Part shown: one piece after another, positions 17,462 to 26,202 of the stretch
Layout: the number at the start of each line of letters is the position of its first letter
How positions within the stretch are numbered: the first letter of the stretch is position 1
Source: Denitromonas sp.
GTDB taxonomy: Bacteria; Pseudomonadota; Gammaproteobacteria; Burkholderiales; Rhodocyclaceae
Assembly (NCBI RefSeq): GCF_034676725.1
Contig: NZ_JAUCBR010000004.1
Location: 62,001-126,000, forward strand
DNA: 64,000 nucleotides
Reading direction: 5' to 3'
Position numbers and translations under genes: made by a program
The notes under the pieces: model-generated
The model's input: the letters and a program-made list of their open reading frames with translations, nothing else
Databases searched by the model: none
Told to the model about the DNA's origin: nothing

Positions 17462-18979
17462 TCAGCGGTGGCTATACCCCGCCGCCAACGCAGCGAAATC
17501 GGAGATCTGCGCGCCCAGCCAGTCGGCATCGCGCCCCAGTTCGTCCGCCAGGATGCGCGCCACCTCGGGGGCGACGGCGGTGGCCGCCTCGGCATCGAGA
17601 AACAGCGCGCGGCTGCGCCGGGCGAGCACGTCCTCGACCGTCAGCGCAAACTGCGCACGGACTGCATGGCGCACCCGGGCTTCGGTCACGTCGAGGCGTG
17701 GGTGCAGGCGTTCGCCGGCCTCGGGCGCAGGCTCGGCATGCAGCGGCAGATCGGCTGTGCAGCAGGCGCGTGCGCCCAGGCCGGCCTCGCTCGCCGCGCG
17801 ATCGATCACCTCTTCGGCCATCTGCCGGTAGGTGGTCCACTTGCCGCCGGCAATGGTGATCAGGCCCTGCGGCGAGACGCGGATCACATGCTCGCGCGAG
17901 AGTTCGCTGCGCGGCGCGTCGGGGTCGGCGGCGATGAGTGGGCGCAGGCCGGCGAACACGCTGCGGATGTCGTCGCGCCCGGGCGCGCGCAGCAGGTAGC
18001 GCGCGGCAGTGCGCAGGATGAAGTCGATCTCCGCCGTCTGCGCCTGCGGTTCGAGCGGGATGTCGTCGCGCGGGGTGTCGGTGGTGCCGAGCAGCACCTT
18101 GCCCTGCCAGGGGATCATGAACAGCACGCGACCGTCGTCGGTCTCGGGCACCAGCAGCGCGGTGTCGCCGGGCAGCCAGGCGGCATCGACCACCACATGC
18201 ACGCCCTGGCTGGGTGCGAGCATGGGCGGCGCATCGGGGATCGCCATGCGGCGGATGTCGTCGGCCCACACGCCGGTGGCGTTGATCACCACGCGGGCGG
18301 TGAATTCGAGTGCCTGGCCGGTGATCTCGTCATGCCCGCGCACGCCGGTGATGCGGCCGTCCGTCTCGACCAGACCGGTCACCGGGGCGTAGTTGAGTGC
18401 CACGCCGCCGTGGTCGAACACGGTCTGCGCCAGCGCGATGGCCAGGCCGGCGTCGTCGAACTGGCCATCGAAATACGCCACCCCGCCGAGCAGGCCCTCC
18501 GGCCGGGCATTGGGCAGCGCGGCGCGGGTCTGGGCCACCGACAGGCCGCGCACCCGGCCGAGGCTGTAGCGCCCGGCCAGCCATTCGTAGGCGCTCAGCC
18601 CGACACGCAGCTTGAGCTGCTCCCAGCGGCTGTAGACCGGCACCACGAAGCGCAGCGGGGCGACCTGGGCCGGGGCATTCCGCAGCAGGCGCGCGCGCTC
18701 GACCAGCGCCTCGCGCACCAGCGCGATCCGGCCCTGGCCAAGGTAGCGCACCCCGCCGTGGATCAGCTTGGTCGAACGCGAGCTGGTGCCCTTGGCAAAG
18801 TCGTGCGCCTCCAGCAGCAAGGTGCGATAGCCGCGGCTGGCAGCGTCGACCGCCGCCCCCAGGCCGGTCGCGCCGCCACCGATGATGATCACATCCCAGT
18901 GCTCGACCGCCTGCGCCGCCGCCTGCAACGCCGGGCGCGCCAGGGTGGGCGGCGCCAGGTCGACATCCTCAGGCGCCAT
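17462..18979 (-). CDS. glpD: aerobic glycerol-3-phosphate dehydrogenase
   Basis: FAD enzyme of the inner membrane that oxidises glycerol-3-phosphate to dihydroxyacetone phosphate and passes electrons to quinone. 505 residues. The FAD-binding dinucleotide fold is seen as DVIIIGGGATGLGAAVDAAS near residue 28; KGTSSRSTKLIHGGVRYL is the family signature and GGKWTTYRQMAEEV lies near residue 385. The C-terminal domain follows. ATG at 18979 overlaps the end of glpK by 11 bases, so the pair is an operon; the longer frame is overlap with glpK. Confidence 0.95.
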   Translation of the reverse strand: MAPEDVDLAPPTLARPALQAAAQAVEHWDVIIIGGGATGLGAAVDAASRGYRTLLLEAHDFAKGTSSRSTKLIHGGVRYLGQGRIALVREALVERARLLRNAPAQVAPLRFVVPVYSRWEQLKLRVGLSAYEWLAGRYSLGRVRGLSVAQTRAALPNARPEGLLGGVAYFDGQFDDAGLAIALAQTVFDHGGVALNYAPVTGLVETDGRITGVRGHDEITGQALEFTARVVINATGVWADDIRRMAIPDAPPMLAPSQGVHVVVDAAWLPGDTALLVPETDDGRVLFMIPWQGKVLLGTTDTPRDDIPLEPQAQTAEIDFILRTAARYLLRAPGRDDIRSVFAGLRPLIAADPDAPRSELSREHVIRVSPQGLITIAGGKWTTYRQMAEEVIDRAASEAGLGARACCTADLPLHAEPAPEAGERLHPRLDVTEARVRHAVRAQFALTVEDVLARRSRALFLDAEAATAVAPEVARILADELGRDADWLGAQISDFAALAAGYSHR

Positions 18980-20459
18980 CGGCCCAGCCCCGGTTGCGCA
19001 CGATGGCCTTGTGCCAGCGCGCCAGCAAGGCCTCGCGCCAGTCGGCCGAGGCCTGCGGTTCGAAGGCCCGATCCAGCTGCCAGTGGGCGGCGATGGCCGC
19101 ATCGTCCGGCCACACGCCCACCGCCCGCCCGGCCAGGAAGGCGGCACCCAGGGCGGTGGTTTCGGTCTGCATCGGCCGCAGCACCGGCACCCCGAGCAGG
19201 TCGGCCTGCAACTGCATGAGCAGGTTGTTGCGAGTCATGCCGCCATCGACCCGCAGTTCCTTCACCTCGGCGCCATCGGCGGCCATGGCGGTGAGCAGGT
19301 CGGCGTTCTGCAGGGCGACGGCCTCCAGCGCGGCGCGGGCGATGTGGGCGGCCGTGGTGCCGCGGGTCATGCCCATCAGGCTGCCGCGGGCGTAGGCGTC
19401 CCAGTGCGGGGCGCCGAGGCCGGCAAAGGCCGGCACCATCACCACCTCGCCGCTGTCGGACACTGTCGCGGCCAGGGCTTCAATGTCGCCAGCGGTGGTG
19501 ATCAGGCCGAGCCCGTCGCGCAGCCACTGCACCACGGCGCCGGCCATGAAGACGCTGCCTTCGAGCAGGTAGTCGGTGCCCTCGGCACGCCGCCAGGCAA
19601 TGGTGGTGAGCAGGCGGTGCCGCGAGGCCACCGGCTGCTTGCCGGTATTGAGCGTGAGGAAGCAGCCGGTGCCATAGGTGTTTTTGGCCATGCCCGGCGC
19701 GAGGCAGGCCTGGCCGAAGGTGGCGGCCTGCTGGTCACCCGCGATGCCGGCGATCGGGATCGCCGCCCCCAGCACGGCCGGCGCGCATTCCCCCAGCACG
19801 CCGCTGGAGGCCACCACGCTCGGCAGCACCGCGCGCGGGATGTCAAACAACGCGAGCAAATCCTCATCCCACTGTTGGCGGTGAATGTCGAACAACAAGG
19901 TGCGCGCCGCATTGCTGGCGTCGGTCACATGGCGAGCGCCGCCGGTGAGCTGCCACACCAGCCAGCTGTCGATGGTGCCGAAGGCCAGCTCGCCGGCCGC
20001 CGCACGCCCACGGGCGCCGGGCACATGGTCGAGCAGCCAGGCCAGCTTGGTGGCCGAGAAGTAGGCATCGAGCTCCAGCCCGGTGCGCTCGCGAATGCGC
20101 TCGGCCTCTCCCGCGCCGCGCAGGCGGTCGCAGATGTCGGCGGTGCGGCGGTCTTGCCAGACGATGGCCGGGCCGACAGGCCGACCCGTGGCGCGCTCCC
20201 ACAACACCGTGGTCTCGCGCTGGTTGCTGATCCCCACCGCCCGCACCGCCGCCGGCGCCACCCCCGCCTCAGCCAGCGCCTGCCGTGCGCAAGCCAGCTG
20301 CGTCTGCCAGATTTCGCTCGCGTCATGCTCGACCCAGCCCGGCCGGGGGAAGTGCTGCGCGAACTCGCGCTGAGCCATGGCGCACACCCGGGCGTTGGCG
20401 TCGAACAGCATCGCGCGGGAGCTGGTCGTGCCCTGATCGAGCGCGAGAAGGTAGTCCAT
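18969..20459 (-). CDS. glpK: glycerol kinase
   Basis: FGGY-family kinase of 496 residues making glycerol-3-phosphate from glycerol and ATP. N-terminal MDYLLALDQGTTSSRAMLFD is diagnostic; AGIAGDQQAATFGQ and GGMTRNNLLMQLQADLLG mark the ATPase core. ATG at 20459 is preceded by AAGGA with a 7-base spacer. First gene of glpK-glpD; no glpF or glpR is present here, so the transporter and regulator are elsewhere. Confidence 0.96.
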   Translation of the reverse strand: MDYLLALDQGTTSSRAMLFDANARVCAMAQREFAQHFPRPGWVEHDASEIWQTQLACARQALAEAGVAPAAVRAVGISNQRETTVLWERATGRPVGPAIVWQDRRTADICDRLRGAGEAERIRERTGLELDAYFSATKLAWLLDHVPGARGRAAAGELAFGTIDSWLVWQLTGGARHVTDASNAARTLLFDIHRQQWDEDLLALFDIPRAVLPSVVASSGVLGECAPAVLGAAIPIAGIAGDQQAATFGQACLAPGMAKNTYGTGCFLTLNTGKQPVASRHRLLTTIAWRRAEGTDYLLEGSVFMAGAVVQWLRDGLGLITTAGDIEALAATVSDSGEVVMVPAFAGLGAPHWDAYARGSLMGMTRGTTAAHIARAALEAVALQNADLLTAMAADGAEVKELRVDGGMTRNNLLMQLQADLLGVPVLRPMQTETTALGAAFLAGRAVGVWPDDAAIAAHWQLDRAFEPQASADWREALLARWHKAIVRNRGWADGA

Positions 20460-20490
20460 GGGCGTTTCCTTGGCGATGCCGGCGTCTTGG

Positions 20491-20576
20491 ACGATAGCGG
20501 ATTCATCCCGCCAACGAAACACGCAGCGCATCAAACGCATGAATGTCGTTCATCCATAAGCCCCTGCTTTTCGTTT
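20491..20576 (-). promoter_or_regulatory. candidate glpKD promoter with GlpR-like motifs
   Basis: Between glpK and ilvE (281 bp) the minus strand has TTTCGT (20519-20514) and TATCGT (20496-20491) spaced by 17, a weak promoter-like pair. A second TTTTCGTTT occurs at 20568-20576 on the plus strand, facing AACGAAAC at 20513-20520. Such TTTCGTT motifs resemble DeoR-type GlpR sites known in pseudomonads; assignment here is inference. The rest of the gap (20577-20725) shows nothing recognisable. Confidence 0.3.
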
Positions 20577-20740
20577 GAGTGCCGCCGCGCCCTGCCGCAA
20601 GCTGAGCCCATCGCCTCTTCGCCCGACCACGCCCTCGCCCACCCGGCCACCGGCACCCCTTCGGGCCACCGCACCGCACAACGGACGTCCTGCCGGCAAG
20701 GCTTTGCCGGTTCAATCAAAGCATTTTGAGGACGCACATC

Positions 20741-21667
20741 ATGAGTATGGAAAACCGCGACGGCTGGATCTGGATGGACGGGCAATGGACGCCCTGGCGC
20801 GACGCCAAGGTGCACGCCATGACCCACACCCTGCACTACGGTCTGGGCTGCTTCGAGGGCATCCGCGCCTACGCCACGCCCAACGGCCCGGCCATCTTCC
20901 GCCTGGACGAACACATCGAGCGCCTGTTCGACTCGGCCAAAATCCTCGGCCTCGACATGCCCTGGGATGCCCCCACGCTGCGCCAGGCCTGCATCGACGC
21001 CATCGGCAAGAACGACCTGGCAAGCGGCTACATCCGCCCGCTGGTGTTTCTCGGCGCGGAGAAAGCCGGGGTCGATCCGATCGGCACCGAGGTGCATGTG
21101 ATGATCGCCGCCTGGGCCTGGGGCGCCTATCTCGGTGCCGACGGCATGGACAAGGGCATCCGCGTCAAGGTGGCCAGCTTCGCCCGCCACCATGTGAATG
21201 TGCAGATGTGCCGCGCCAAGTCGGTGTCCACCTACACCAACTCCATCCTCGCCTGCCGCGAGGCCCGGCAGGAAGGCTATGACGAGGCCCTGCTGCTCGA
21301 CACCGACGGCTTCGTCGCCGAGGGGCCGGGCGAGAACGTGTTCGTGGTCAAGCGCGGCCAGATCTACGAGCCCGAGATCACCTCTGCGCTCGACGGCATC
21401 ACCCGGCGCACCATTCACGCCCTGGCTGCCGACGCAGGCTTGCGCATCGCCTCGCGACGCATCACCCGCGACGAGCTCTACGTGGCCGACGAGGTGTTCT
21501 TCACCGGCACCGCCGCCGAAGTGACACCCGTGGTGGAAGTCGATCGCCGCCGCGTGGGCAGCGGCAGCCCGGGGCCGGTCACCCGCGAACTGCAACGCCG
21601 CTTTTTCGCCACCGTGCGCGGCGAGGACGACACCCACGGCAGCTGGCTGACACCCTGCCCGCGCTGA
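20741..21667 (+). CDS. ilvE: branched-chain amino acid aminotransferase
   Basis: Class IV PLP aminotransferase, 308 residues, catalysing the last step of Ile, Leu and Val synthesis. Signatures: HTLHYGLGCFEGIRAY near residue 28, RAKSVSTYTNS with the Schiff-base lysine at K160, and DGFVAEGPGENVFVVK and ALDGITRRTI for cofactor binding. ATG at 20741 follows GAGG; an upstream in-frame start at 20726 is less likely. Stands alone, followed by a strong hairpin. Confidence 0.95.
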   Translation: MSMENRDGWIWMDGQWTPWRDAKVHAMTHTLHYGLGCFEGIRAYATPNGPAIFRLDEHIERLFDSAKILGLDMPWDAPTLRQACIDAIGKNDLASGYIRPLVFLGAEKAGVDPIGTEVHVMIAAWAWGAYLGADGMDKGIRVKVASFARHHVNVQMCRAKSVSTYTNSILACREARQEGYDEALLLDTDGFVAEGPGENVFVVKRGQIYEPEITSALDGITRRTIHALAADAGLRIASRRITRDELYVADEVFFTGTAAEVTPVVEVDRRRVGSGSPGPVTRELQRRFFATVRGEDDTHGSWLTPCPR

Positions 21668-21671
21668 GGCA

Positions 21672-21700
21672 GGCACGGCGCGGCAGCTCGCCGCGCCGTG
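21672..21700 (+). terminator. strong hairpin after ilvE
   Basis: A perfect 12-bp stem (GCACGGCGCGGC with GCCGCGCCGTGC) and 5-base loop, starting 5 bases after the ilvE stop. The downstream T run is only GCGTT, so it may be a weak intrinsic terminator or a 3'-end stabiliser. Confidence 0.6.
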
Positions 21701-21908
21701 CGCGTTCCGGCGTGCCGGCGTCGGCACAGACGATCACCATCCTGCCGAGGGCGTCCCCACCCGCGCGTCGCGGGACGCCGGCCGCGCCTGGGTCTCCTCC
21801 CGTATTGTCCGGCGCCTTTGTCGGTACCGCCCCATGGTGGATACGGCGGCATATTCAACTGACGCATTGCTGTCGGGCCGGCCCAGGGCGGTGTCACCGA
21901 CATGACCC
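21701..21908. other. intergenic region between ilvE and the RNase H-like gene
   Basis: Contains a small palindrome (GTGCCG-GCGT-CGGCAC at 21711-21726) and otherwise nothing recognisable: no tRNA, no convincing coding sequence and no clear promoter. With the ilvE hairpin and the uncertain start of the next gene the uncoding stretch is about 240-300 bases. Confidence 0.4.
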
Positions 21909-22460
21909 GTGGCACGCGCCGCGCGACGGTGGCACTATTCCGACTCCCCCCTCGACACATCCGACGCATTGACGACCCCCTCTCCGCCCGCCCTGGACGG
22001 CACCGCTGCGCTCTGGTACGCGTGGTTCGACGGCGCCGCCTCACCCAACCCGGGCAGGCTCGGCCTGGGTGTCGTGCTGCAGTCGCCCGATGGCTCGCAG
22101 ACGGTGTTCTCGACGCGCGGCGAAGGCGCCGGCTGCAGCAACGAAGCCGAGCTGCAGGCCGCCTGCCTGGCCCTGGCGCAGGCCCACGCGGCTGGCGCCC
22201 GCCGTCTCATCCTCACCGGCGACAGCGATTTCGCGGTCCGCCACGGCGCCGGCACCGACCACACCGCCGTCCCGCGGCTGGTCGCGCTGATCGAGCAGGT
22301 GCAACGCTGGATGGCGCGCTTCGAGCACCTCGAATGGCGCTGGGTACCCCGCCACCGCAACCAGTCCGCCGACCAACTCTCGCGCGCAGCGCTCGGCCTG
22401 GCGCACAAACCGGCACCGCACCCTGGCAAGCCCCGGGCCGGCAAGCGCCGCCGAGCCTGA
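21909..22460 (+). CDS. RNase HI-like protein (reverse-transcriptase-like RNase H fold)
   Basis: Ribonuclease H-fold protein. Conserved acidic positions are present: Asp in AWFDGAASPNPG, Glu in SNEAELQAACLAL, Asp in LTGDSDFAV and the final Asp in NQSADQLSRAA, so catalysis is plausible. The C-terminus is a basic Lys/Arg/Pro tail that may bind nucleic acid. The start is unsure: GTG 21909 gives 183 residues, TTG 21969 gives 163; neither has a ribosome binding site and the conserved region begins only at residue 36. Family members resemble plant/archaeal type RNase HI rather than RnhA. Confidence 0.75.
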   Translation: MARAARRWHYSDSPLDTSDALTTPSPPALDGTAALWYAWFDGAASPNPGRLGLGVVLQSPDGSQTVFSTRGEGAGCSNEAELQAACLALAQAHAAGARRLILTGDSDFAVRHGAGTDHTAVPRLVALIEQVQRWMARFEHLEWRWVPRHRNQSADQLSRAALGLAHKPAPHPGKPRAGKRRRA

Positions 22461-22597
22461 CCGCGACTGATAACGCCAGCCCGGACGCACCACTGCAGCA
22501 GCCGGCCGGCGCACAACACCGGCCACCAGTGCACTCCGGCACGCGCACCATCCGGCGAGGCCACTACACTACGGGTTTTGATCGGGAGGGACTGACC

Positions 22598-23068
22598 GTG
22601 ACACTCCGAGGCGTCTTCCATGCCTTGCCGCCCGGCGTCTTTGGCAGCCGCATCCGCACCCGTGCCGACCTGGCCGACTTTGTCGCCGGCCGCCACGCCA
22701 TCGCCGCCACGGCGCAACTCGCACTCGCCGACGCCGGCGACGCGCTGGCCGCGCTGTGCGGCCGGCTCGACCTGCACGACGCACTGGGCGTTCAGCCGCT
22801 GACCATCCCCGGCACCACCGATGCCCGCTATCTGCCCGCCCGACGCCTGCCGGCGCTGGCCGAGCGCATCGATGCCGTCGCGCCCGGCGCACTGGCCAAG
22901 GCCATCAGCCAGCGCAGCCCCGCGGCGGGCGACCACCCCGCCACCGACAAAGGCCAGCTGGCGCGCCAGTTCCTGCAGCTCAAGCGCTTCATGCGCGACT
23001 GCGCGACGCACCAGTGCGAGGTCTTGTTTGCCAGGCACGGCGAAGGCAATGGCGCGCCCCCGGCCTGA
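22598..23068 (+). CDS. hypothetical protein, unknown
   Basis: 156 residues from GTG 22598, which has an excellent GGGAGGG ribosome binding site at 7 bases. No signal peptide, membrane helix or known motif. The protein is Ala/Leu-rich and mostly helical by eye, with a Cys pair in FMRDCATHQCEVLFA near the C-terminus. The larger open frame upstream (to 21902) is a shadow of the RNase H-like gene. It lies 28 bases before the secreted HExxH gene and is probably co-transcribed with it. Confidence 0.65.
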   Translation: MTLRGVFHALPPGVFGSRIRTRADLADFVAGRHAIAATAQLALADAGDALAALCGRLDLHDALGVQPLTIPGTTDARYLPARRLPALAERIDAVAPGALAKAISQRSPAAGDHPATDKGQLARQFLQLKRFMRDCATHQCEVLFARHGEGNGAPPA

Positions 23069-23095
23069 CCCGACGTTCCGCGCCCGCCCCTTGCC

Positions 23096-23752
23096 ATGAC
23101 GGCCCGCCGGATCATCCTGCTCGCCGGCATGGCGATACTGCCGGCCAGCGCGGCCTCACCCGATTTCGCCCAGCGCTGCAACACACTGGCCGCCGCCGCC
23201 CGCACCCAGGTGGTGTTCACCGACCGGCCAGTCGCCTACGACAACCGGCACGACACCGCCGCCCTCGGCCGGCGCGCGGGCGCCGCCGCCAGCCGGCATC
23301 ACAGCGTACTGGGCCTCACCCACGCCGCACCGCACAGTCGCGTGGAGGTCACGGCACGAGCGCTGGTCGATACCGACGGCCGCGTCTGTGCCGCGCCCGA
23401 CATCGTGCTGCACCTGGGTTTTTCCAACATCACGGTGTCGCTCGCCCGCGAGCTGAGCACCGACTGCCAGCGACGCGTGGTTGACGCCCACGAGCAGCAG
23501 CACGTGGCCATCTGGCGCAATCACTACCGAGCCGGCACCCGCCTGATCGAAACCCGCCTGCGCCAGCAACCCGCCGCCGCCCTGTACTTCCCCTCGCAGC
23601 AGGCCATGCAGCGCGCCCTGTCGGCCCGCATCAATGCGCGGATCGACCCGCTCCTCCAGCAGTTGCATGCCGGCATCGGCGCCGCCCACGCGAGCATTGA
23701 CGCCCCCGCAGCCTACCGCGAGGTCGAACGCCAGATGCGCGCCTGCCCCTGA
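23096..23752 (+). CDS. putative secreted protein with HExxH motif (DUF922-like)
   Basis: 218 residues with a signal peptide (RRIILLAGMAILPASAAS). A likely zinc-binding HEQQH sits at residues 132-136 (VVDAHEQQHVAIWRNH), after a beta-rich region with DIVLHLGFSNITVSL, and a helical C-terminus follows. The arrangement (beta sheet, then Q-R-x-V-x-x-HExxH at a helix start) recalls the DUF922 group of predicted secreted zinc proteases, but I cannot confirm this. Three other Cys residues lie in the mature part. The motif alone is weak evidence, since EgtB in this window has the same five letters as an iron ligand set. Confidence 0.6.
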   Translation: MTARRIILLAGMAILPASAASPDFAQRCNTLAAAARTQVVFTDRPVAYDNRHDTAALGRRAGAAASRHHSVLGLTHAAPHSRVEVTARALVDTDGRVCAAPDIVLHLGFSNITVSLARELSTDCQRRVVDAHEQQHVAIWRNHYRAGTRLIETRLRQQPAAALYFPSQQAMQRALSARINARIDPLLQQLHAGIGAAHASIDAPAAYREVERQMRACP

Positions 23753-23997
23753 GCGGCCACCCCGACGCCGCCCCCGCCTGCGGCAGCGCTGACGACGCGA
23801 GATTGATCCATCATTTGTGACAGGAGGTCAGGGCCGCCAGCCGGTGAGCACATCGCGCGCGTCACGACATGGCACCGTCCGCCTGCACGGCGCCGGCGGC
23901 GCGCTCCCGGCCACCGCACAGGCATTGGCCCACGCCACGGCGCCGCCCCCGCAGCCACGACGCATGCAGCAGGGATGGCCGATGGCCGAGCACTTAC

Positions 23998-24060
23998 AAA
24001 TATTCCGTTTCAGTTTTAATGCATGCCATTGCAATATACCGCGACAGCAATGCTATATCT
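23998..24060 (+). promoter_or_regulatory. AT-rich leader upstream of PEP-CTERM gene
   Basis: In the 377-bp gap 23753-24129 the first 240 bases look like ordinary GC-rich noncoding DNA, then a 60-base AT-rich island occurs. It holds TTGCAA (24029-24034) and TATATC (24054-24059), spaced by 19, a weak sigma-70-like pair. I looked for a sigma-54 -24/-12 pair and found none with correct spacing. Confidence 0.35.
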
Positions 24061-24129
24061 GTTCGGGCCGACGACATCCGCACGGCACGGGGCACACCGC
24101 CCCAGCTGATCGTCACCAGGAGACCGACC

Positions 24130-24936
24130 ATGCATTCGCCCCCACTGTTCACACTGGCTCTCAGCCTGACCGCCGCCCTCGCCGCACCGGCGGTACACGC
24201 CCGGCCCTCGGCAGAACTCAACAGCACCGTCAGCGGCAACTACACCGTCACCCAGGGCGCGACCCGCAGCCAGCTCGAGATCAGCGAATCCGACGCGCTC
24301 GGCGCCCCGGTATCGGCCACCGCCAGCAAGTACGGCGTCGGCTTCGACGCCCACGCGCAACTCGACAACACCGCGCTGTCGGCGTTTGCCGCCACCACCA
24401 TCGCCGGTGCCACGGGTTCAGCCAGCGCGCAGGCGCTCACCCGGCTAACCGACTTCATCACTTTCTCCGGCGGCAGCGGCATGGGCACGGCCAGCCTCAC
24501 CGCGCTGCTGACGGGCACGCTCACCGGCAACCAGACCGGCACGGCAGGCTACCAACTCGACATTGCCCTGTATGACGTCAGCGACATCGGCGGCAGCGTC
24601 AGCCTCAGCAACCCGCTGTGGCTGGTCACCGACACCCGCAGCAGCGGTGGTCGCCAGATGCTGACGGTCGATGACAGCTTCACCTCGAGTTTTGATTTCG
24701 AATATGGCAAGCAGTACGGCATCGTCGCCAGCTTTTCGGTGAACGCGGCCGACGGGGGCGTGGCGGACTTCAGCAACACCACCAGCTTTGCCATGGCCGC
24801 CGCCCCCAGCGTGCGACTCCACTCACTGGCCGGCGTCGACTACGGCATCACCGCCGCGGTACCGGAGCCCGCGTCCTACGCCATGCTGCTGGCCGGGCTC
24901 GGCCTGATGGGCCTGATCGCCCACCGACGCCGATAG
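24130..24936 (+). CDS. PEP-CTERM sorting-domain protein
   Basis: 268-residue exported protein. N-terminal signal peptide (FTLALSLTAALAAPAVHARP), a beta-rich, Ser/Thr/Gly-rich body, and a C-terminal PEP-CTERM signal: VPEPASYAMLLAGLGLMG followed by a basic tail HRRR. Such proteins are cleaved by an exosortase and are linked to extracellular polysaccharide and biofilm or floc formation in Zoogloea-like bacteria. ATG at 24130 follows GGAG. No exosortase or EPS genes are in the window. Confidence 0.88.
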   Translation: MHSPPLFTLALSLTAALAAPAVHARPSAELNSTVSGNYTVTQGATRSQLEISESDALGAPVSATASKYGVGFDAHAQLDNTALSAFAATTIAGATGSASAQALTRLTDFITFSGGSGMGTASLTALLTGTLTGNQTGTAGYQLDIALYDVSDIGGSVSLSNPLWLVTDTRSSGGRQMLTVDDSFTSSFDFEYGKQYGIVASFSVNAADGGVADFSNTTSFAMAAAPSVRLHSLAGVDYGITAAVPEPASYAMLLAGLGLMGLIAHRRR

Positions 24937-24987
24937 CGGGCACGCCGGCGACCGCCCTGGCCATCGCGCGCGCGAGGCGGTCCCGGC

Positions 24988-26022
24988 TCAGCCTTTCTTG
25001 CGCGATTTTCCGCGGCGCCTGGCCGGCGACGAATCAAGCCAGCGGGCGCGCCAGTCGGCCAGCGCCGGGTAGAGTCTGGCTTCGCGCCCGGCCAGACTCT
25101 CCTGCAGCACGCGCAGGGCCGCCAGGTCGCTCTTGCCAAGCCGCTCGGGCAACGCCGGCTGCAACACCACGGTCAAGTCACCGCGCCCGCCCGAGCGCAA
25201 TGGCAGGCCGTGGCCGGCAAGCACCTGTCGCGTCTCCGTTGCCGTACCGGCCGCCACGCTGAGCACCTCAACACCGCCCCCCGGCACCGGCACACTGACC
25301 GTGCCGCCGGCCAGCAGATCGAACAAGGGCACCGGCACCGTCACCTCCAGCGCATCGCCCCGCAGGGCGAACAAGCCATGCAGCCGCAACTGGCTCACCA
25401 GCAGCAGGTCACCCGGCGGCAGATCCCCGACCGGCGCGGCCTTGCCGGCCAGCCGCAGACGGCGCCCCGGCCACATGCCGGCCGGCACCGTTACCCGCAG
25501 CTTGCGCCCGGCGCGTGCCTCGCCACTGCCGGCACAGCTGTCGCACGCCACCTCGGCGCTGTAGCCACGTCCACCGCAGAGATCGCAGCGCACCAGGCCG
25601 CCCTCGGCGCGGATCCGGCCGCTGCCACCGCAACAGGCGCACATCCGCGACGAGGCCAGCGTCACCCGCCCGCTGCCGCCACACACGCCGCAGGCTTCGG
25701 CGCGCTCCAGTTCCAGTGCCAGCACGCCGCCGAAGATGGCTTCCTCGATCTCCAGCCACAGGGTTTCTTCCTGATCCGGACCGCGCGCCGGCGCCGGCTC
25801 GGCCTCGGCGGCGGGGGCGGGGTCGGCCTCGTCATCCCCACGGACCAGATAGTCATGCGCCGCCTTGATCTGGCGAAACCGTTCGGCGGCATCCTCGCCG
25901 CGGTTGCGGTCGGGGTGCCACTGCATCGCCAGACGGCGGAACGCGCGCTTGATCTCCTGCGGCAAGGCGTCGGGATCGAGTTCGAGTGCAGCAAAGGCGT
26001 CGGCGCGACTGGCGGGCTGCAT
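24988..26022 (-). CDS. DnaJ-like co-chaperone with zinc-finger repeats
   Basis: 344 residues. J domain at about 7-65 with HPDRN at 36. The usual Gly/Phe linker is replaced by an acidic, Ala/Pro/Glu-rich stretch (about 66-95). Then four CxxCxGxG zinc motifs (CGVCGGSG, CACCGGSG, CDLCGGRG, CDSCAGSG) and a C-terminal substrate-binding domain (VPAGMWPGRRLRLAG, PVPLFDLLAGGTVSVPVPGG). A basic tail ends the protein. This is probably an Hsp70 partner distinct from the main DnaJ, which is not in this window. No chaperone genes flank it. Confidence 0.88.
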   Translation of the reverse strand: MQPASRADAFAALELDPDALPQEIKRAFRRLAMQWHPDRNRGEDAAERFRQIKAAHDYLVRGDDEADPAPAAEAEPAPARGPDQEETLWLEIEEAIFGGVLALELERAEACGVCGGSGRVTLASSRMCACCGGSGRIRAEGGLVRCDLCGGRGYSAEVACDSCAGSGEARAGRKLRVTVPAGMWPGRRLRLAGKAAPVGDLPPGDLLLVSQLRLHGLFALRGDALEVTVPVPLFDLLAGGTVSVPVPGGGVEVLSVAAGTATETRQVLAGHGLPLRSGGRGDLTVVLQPALPERLGKSDLAALRVLQESLAGREARLYPALADWRARWLDSSPARRRGKSRKKG

Positions 26023-26202
26023 GGGCGGTGGCGGTGTCCATCAAGACAGGGACGGCAAGTCTACCGCCTGCCGGCGCACTTGGGGCGCCCGCAGCGCGTG
26101 CACCGGCCGAGATTTCTTACGCTTTTCGTCTGGTGCCCGGGCCGCGTGCCGACTAGCCTGAAATGATCGCGGCCCGGCGCCGCGCCGCACCGGAGGAACA
26201 TC

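Noticed and set aside
23753..24129. Sigma-54 promoter upstream of the PEP-CTERM gene
   Set aside because: TGGCAC near 23870 is followed by GC at the wrong spacing (12 rather than 10 bases after GG).
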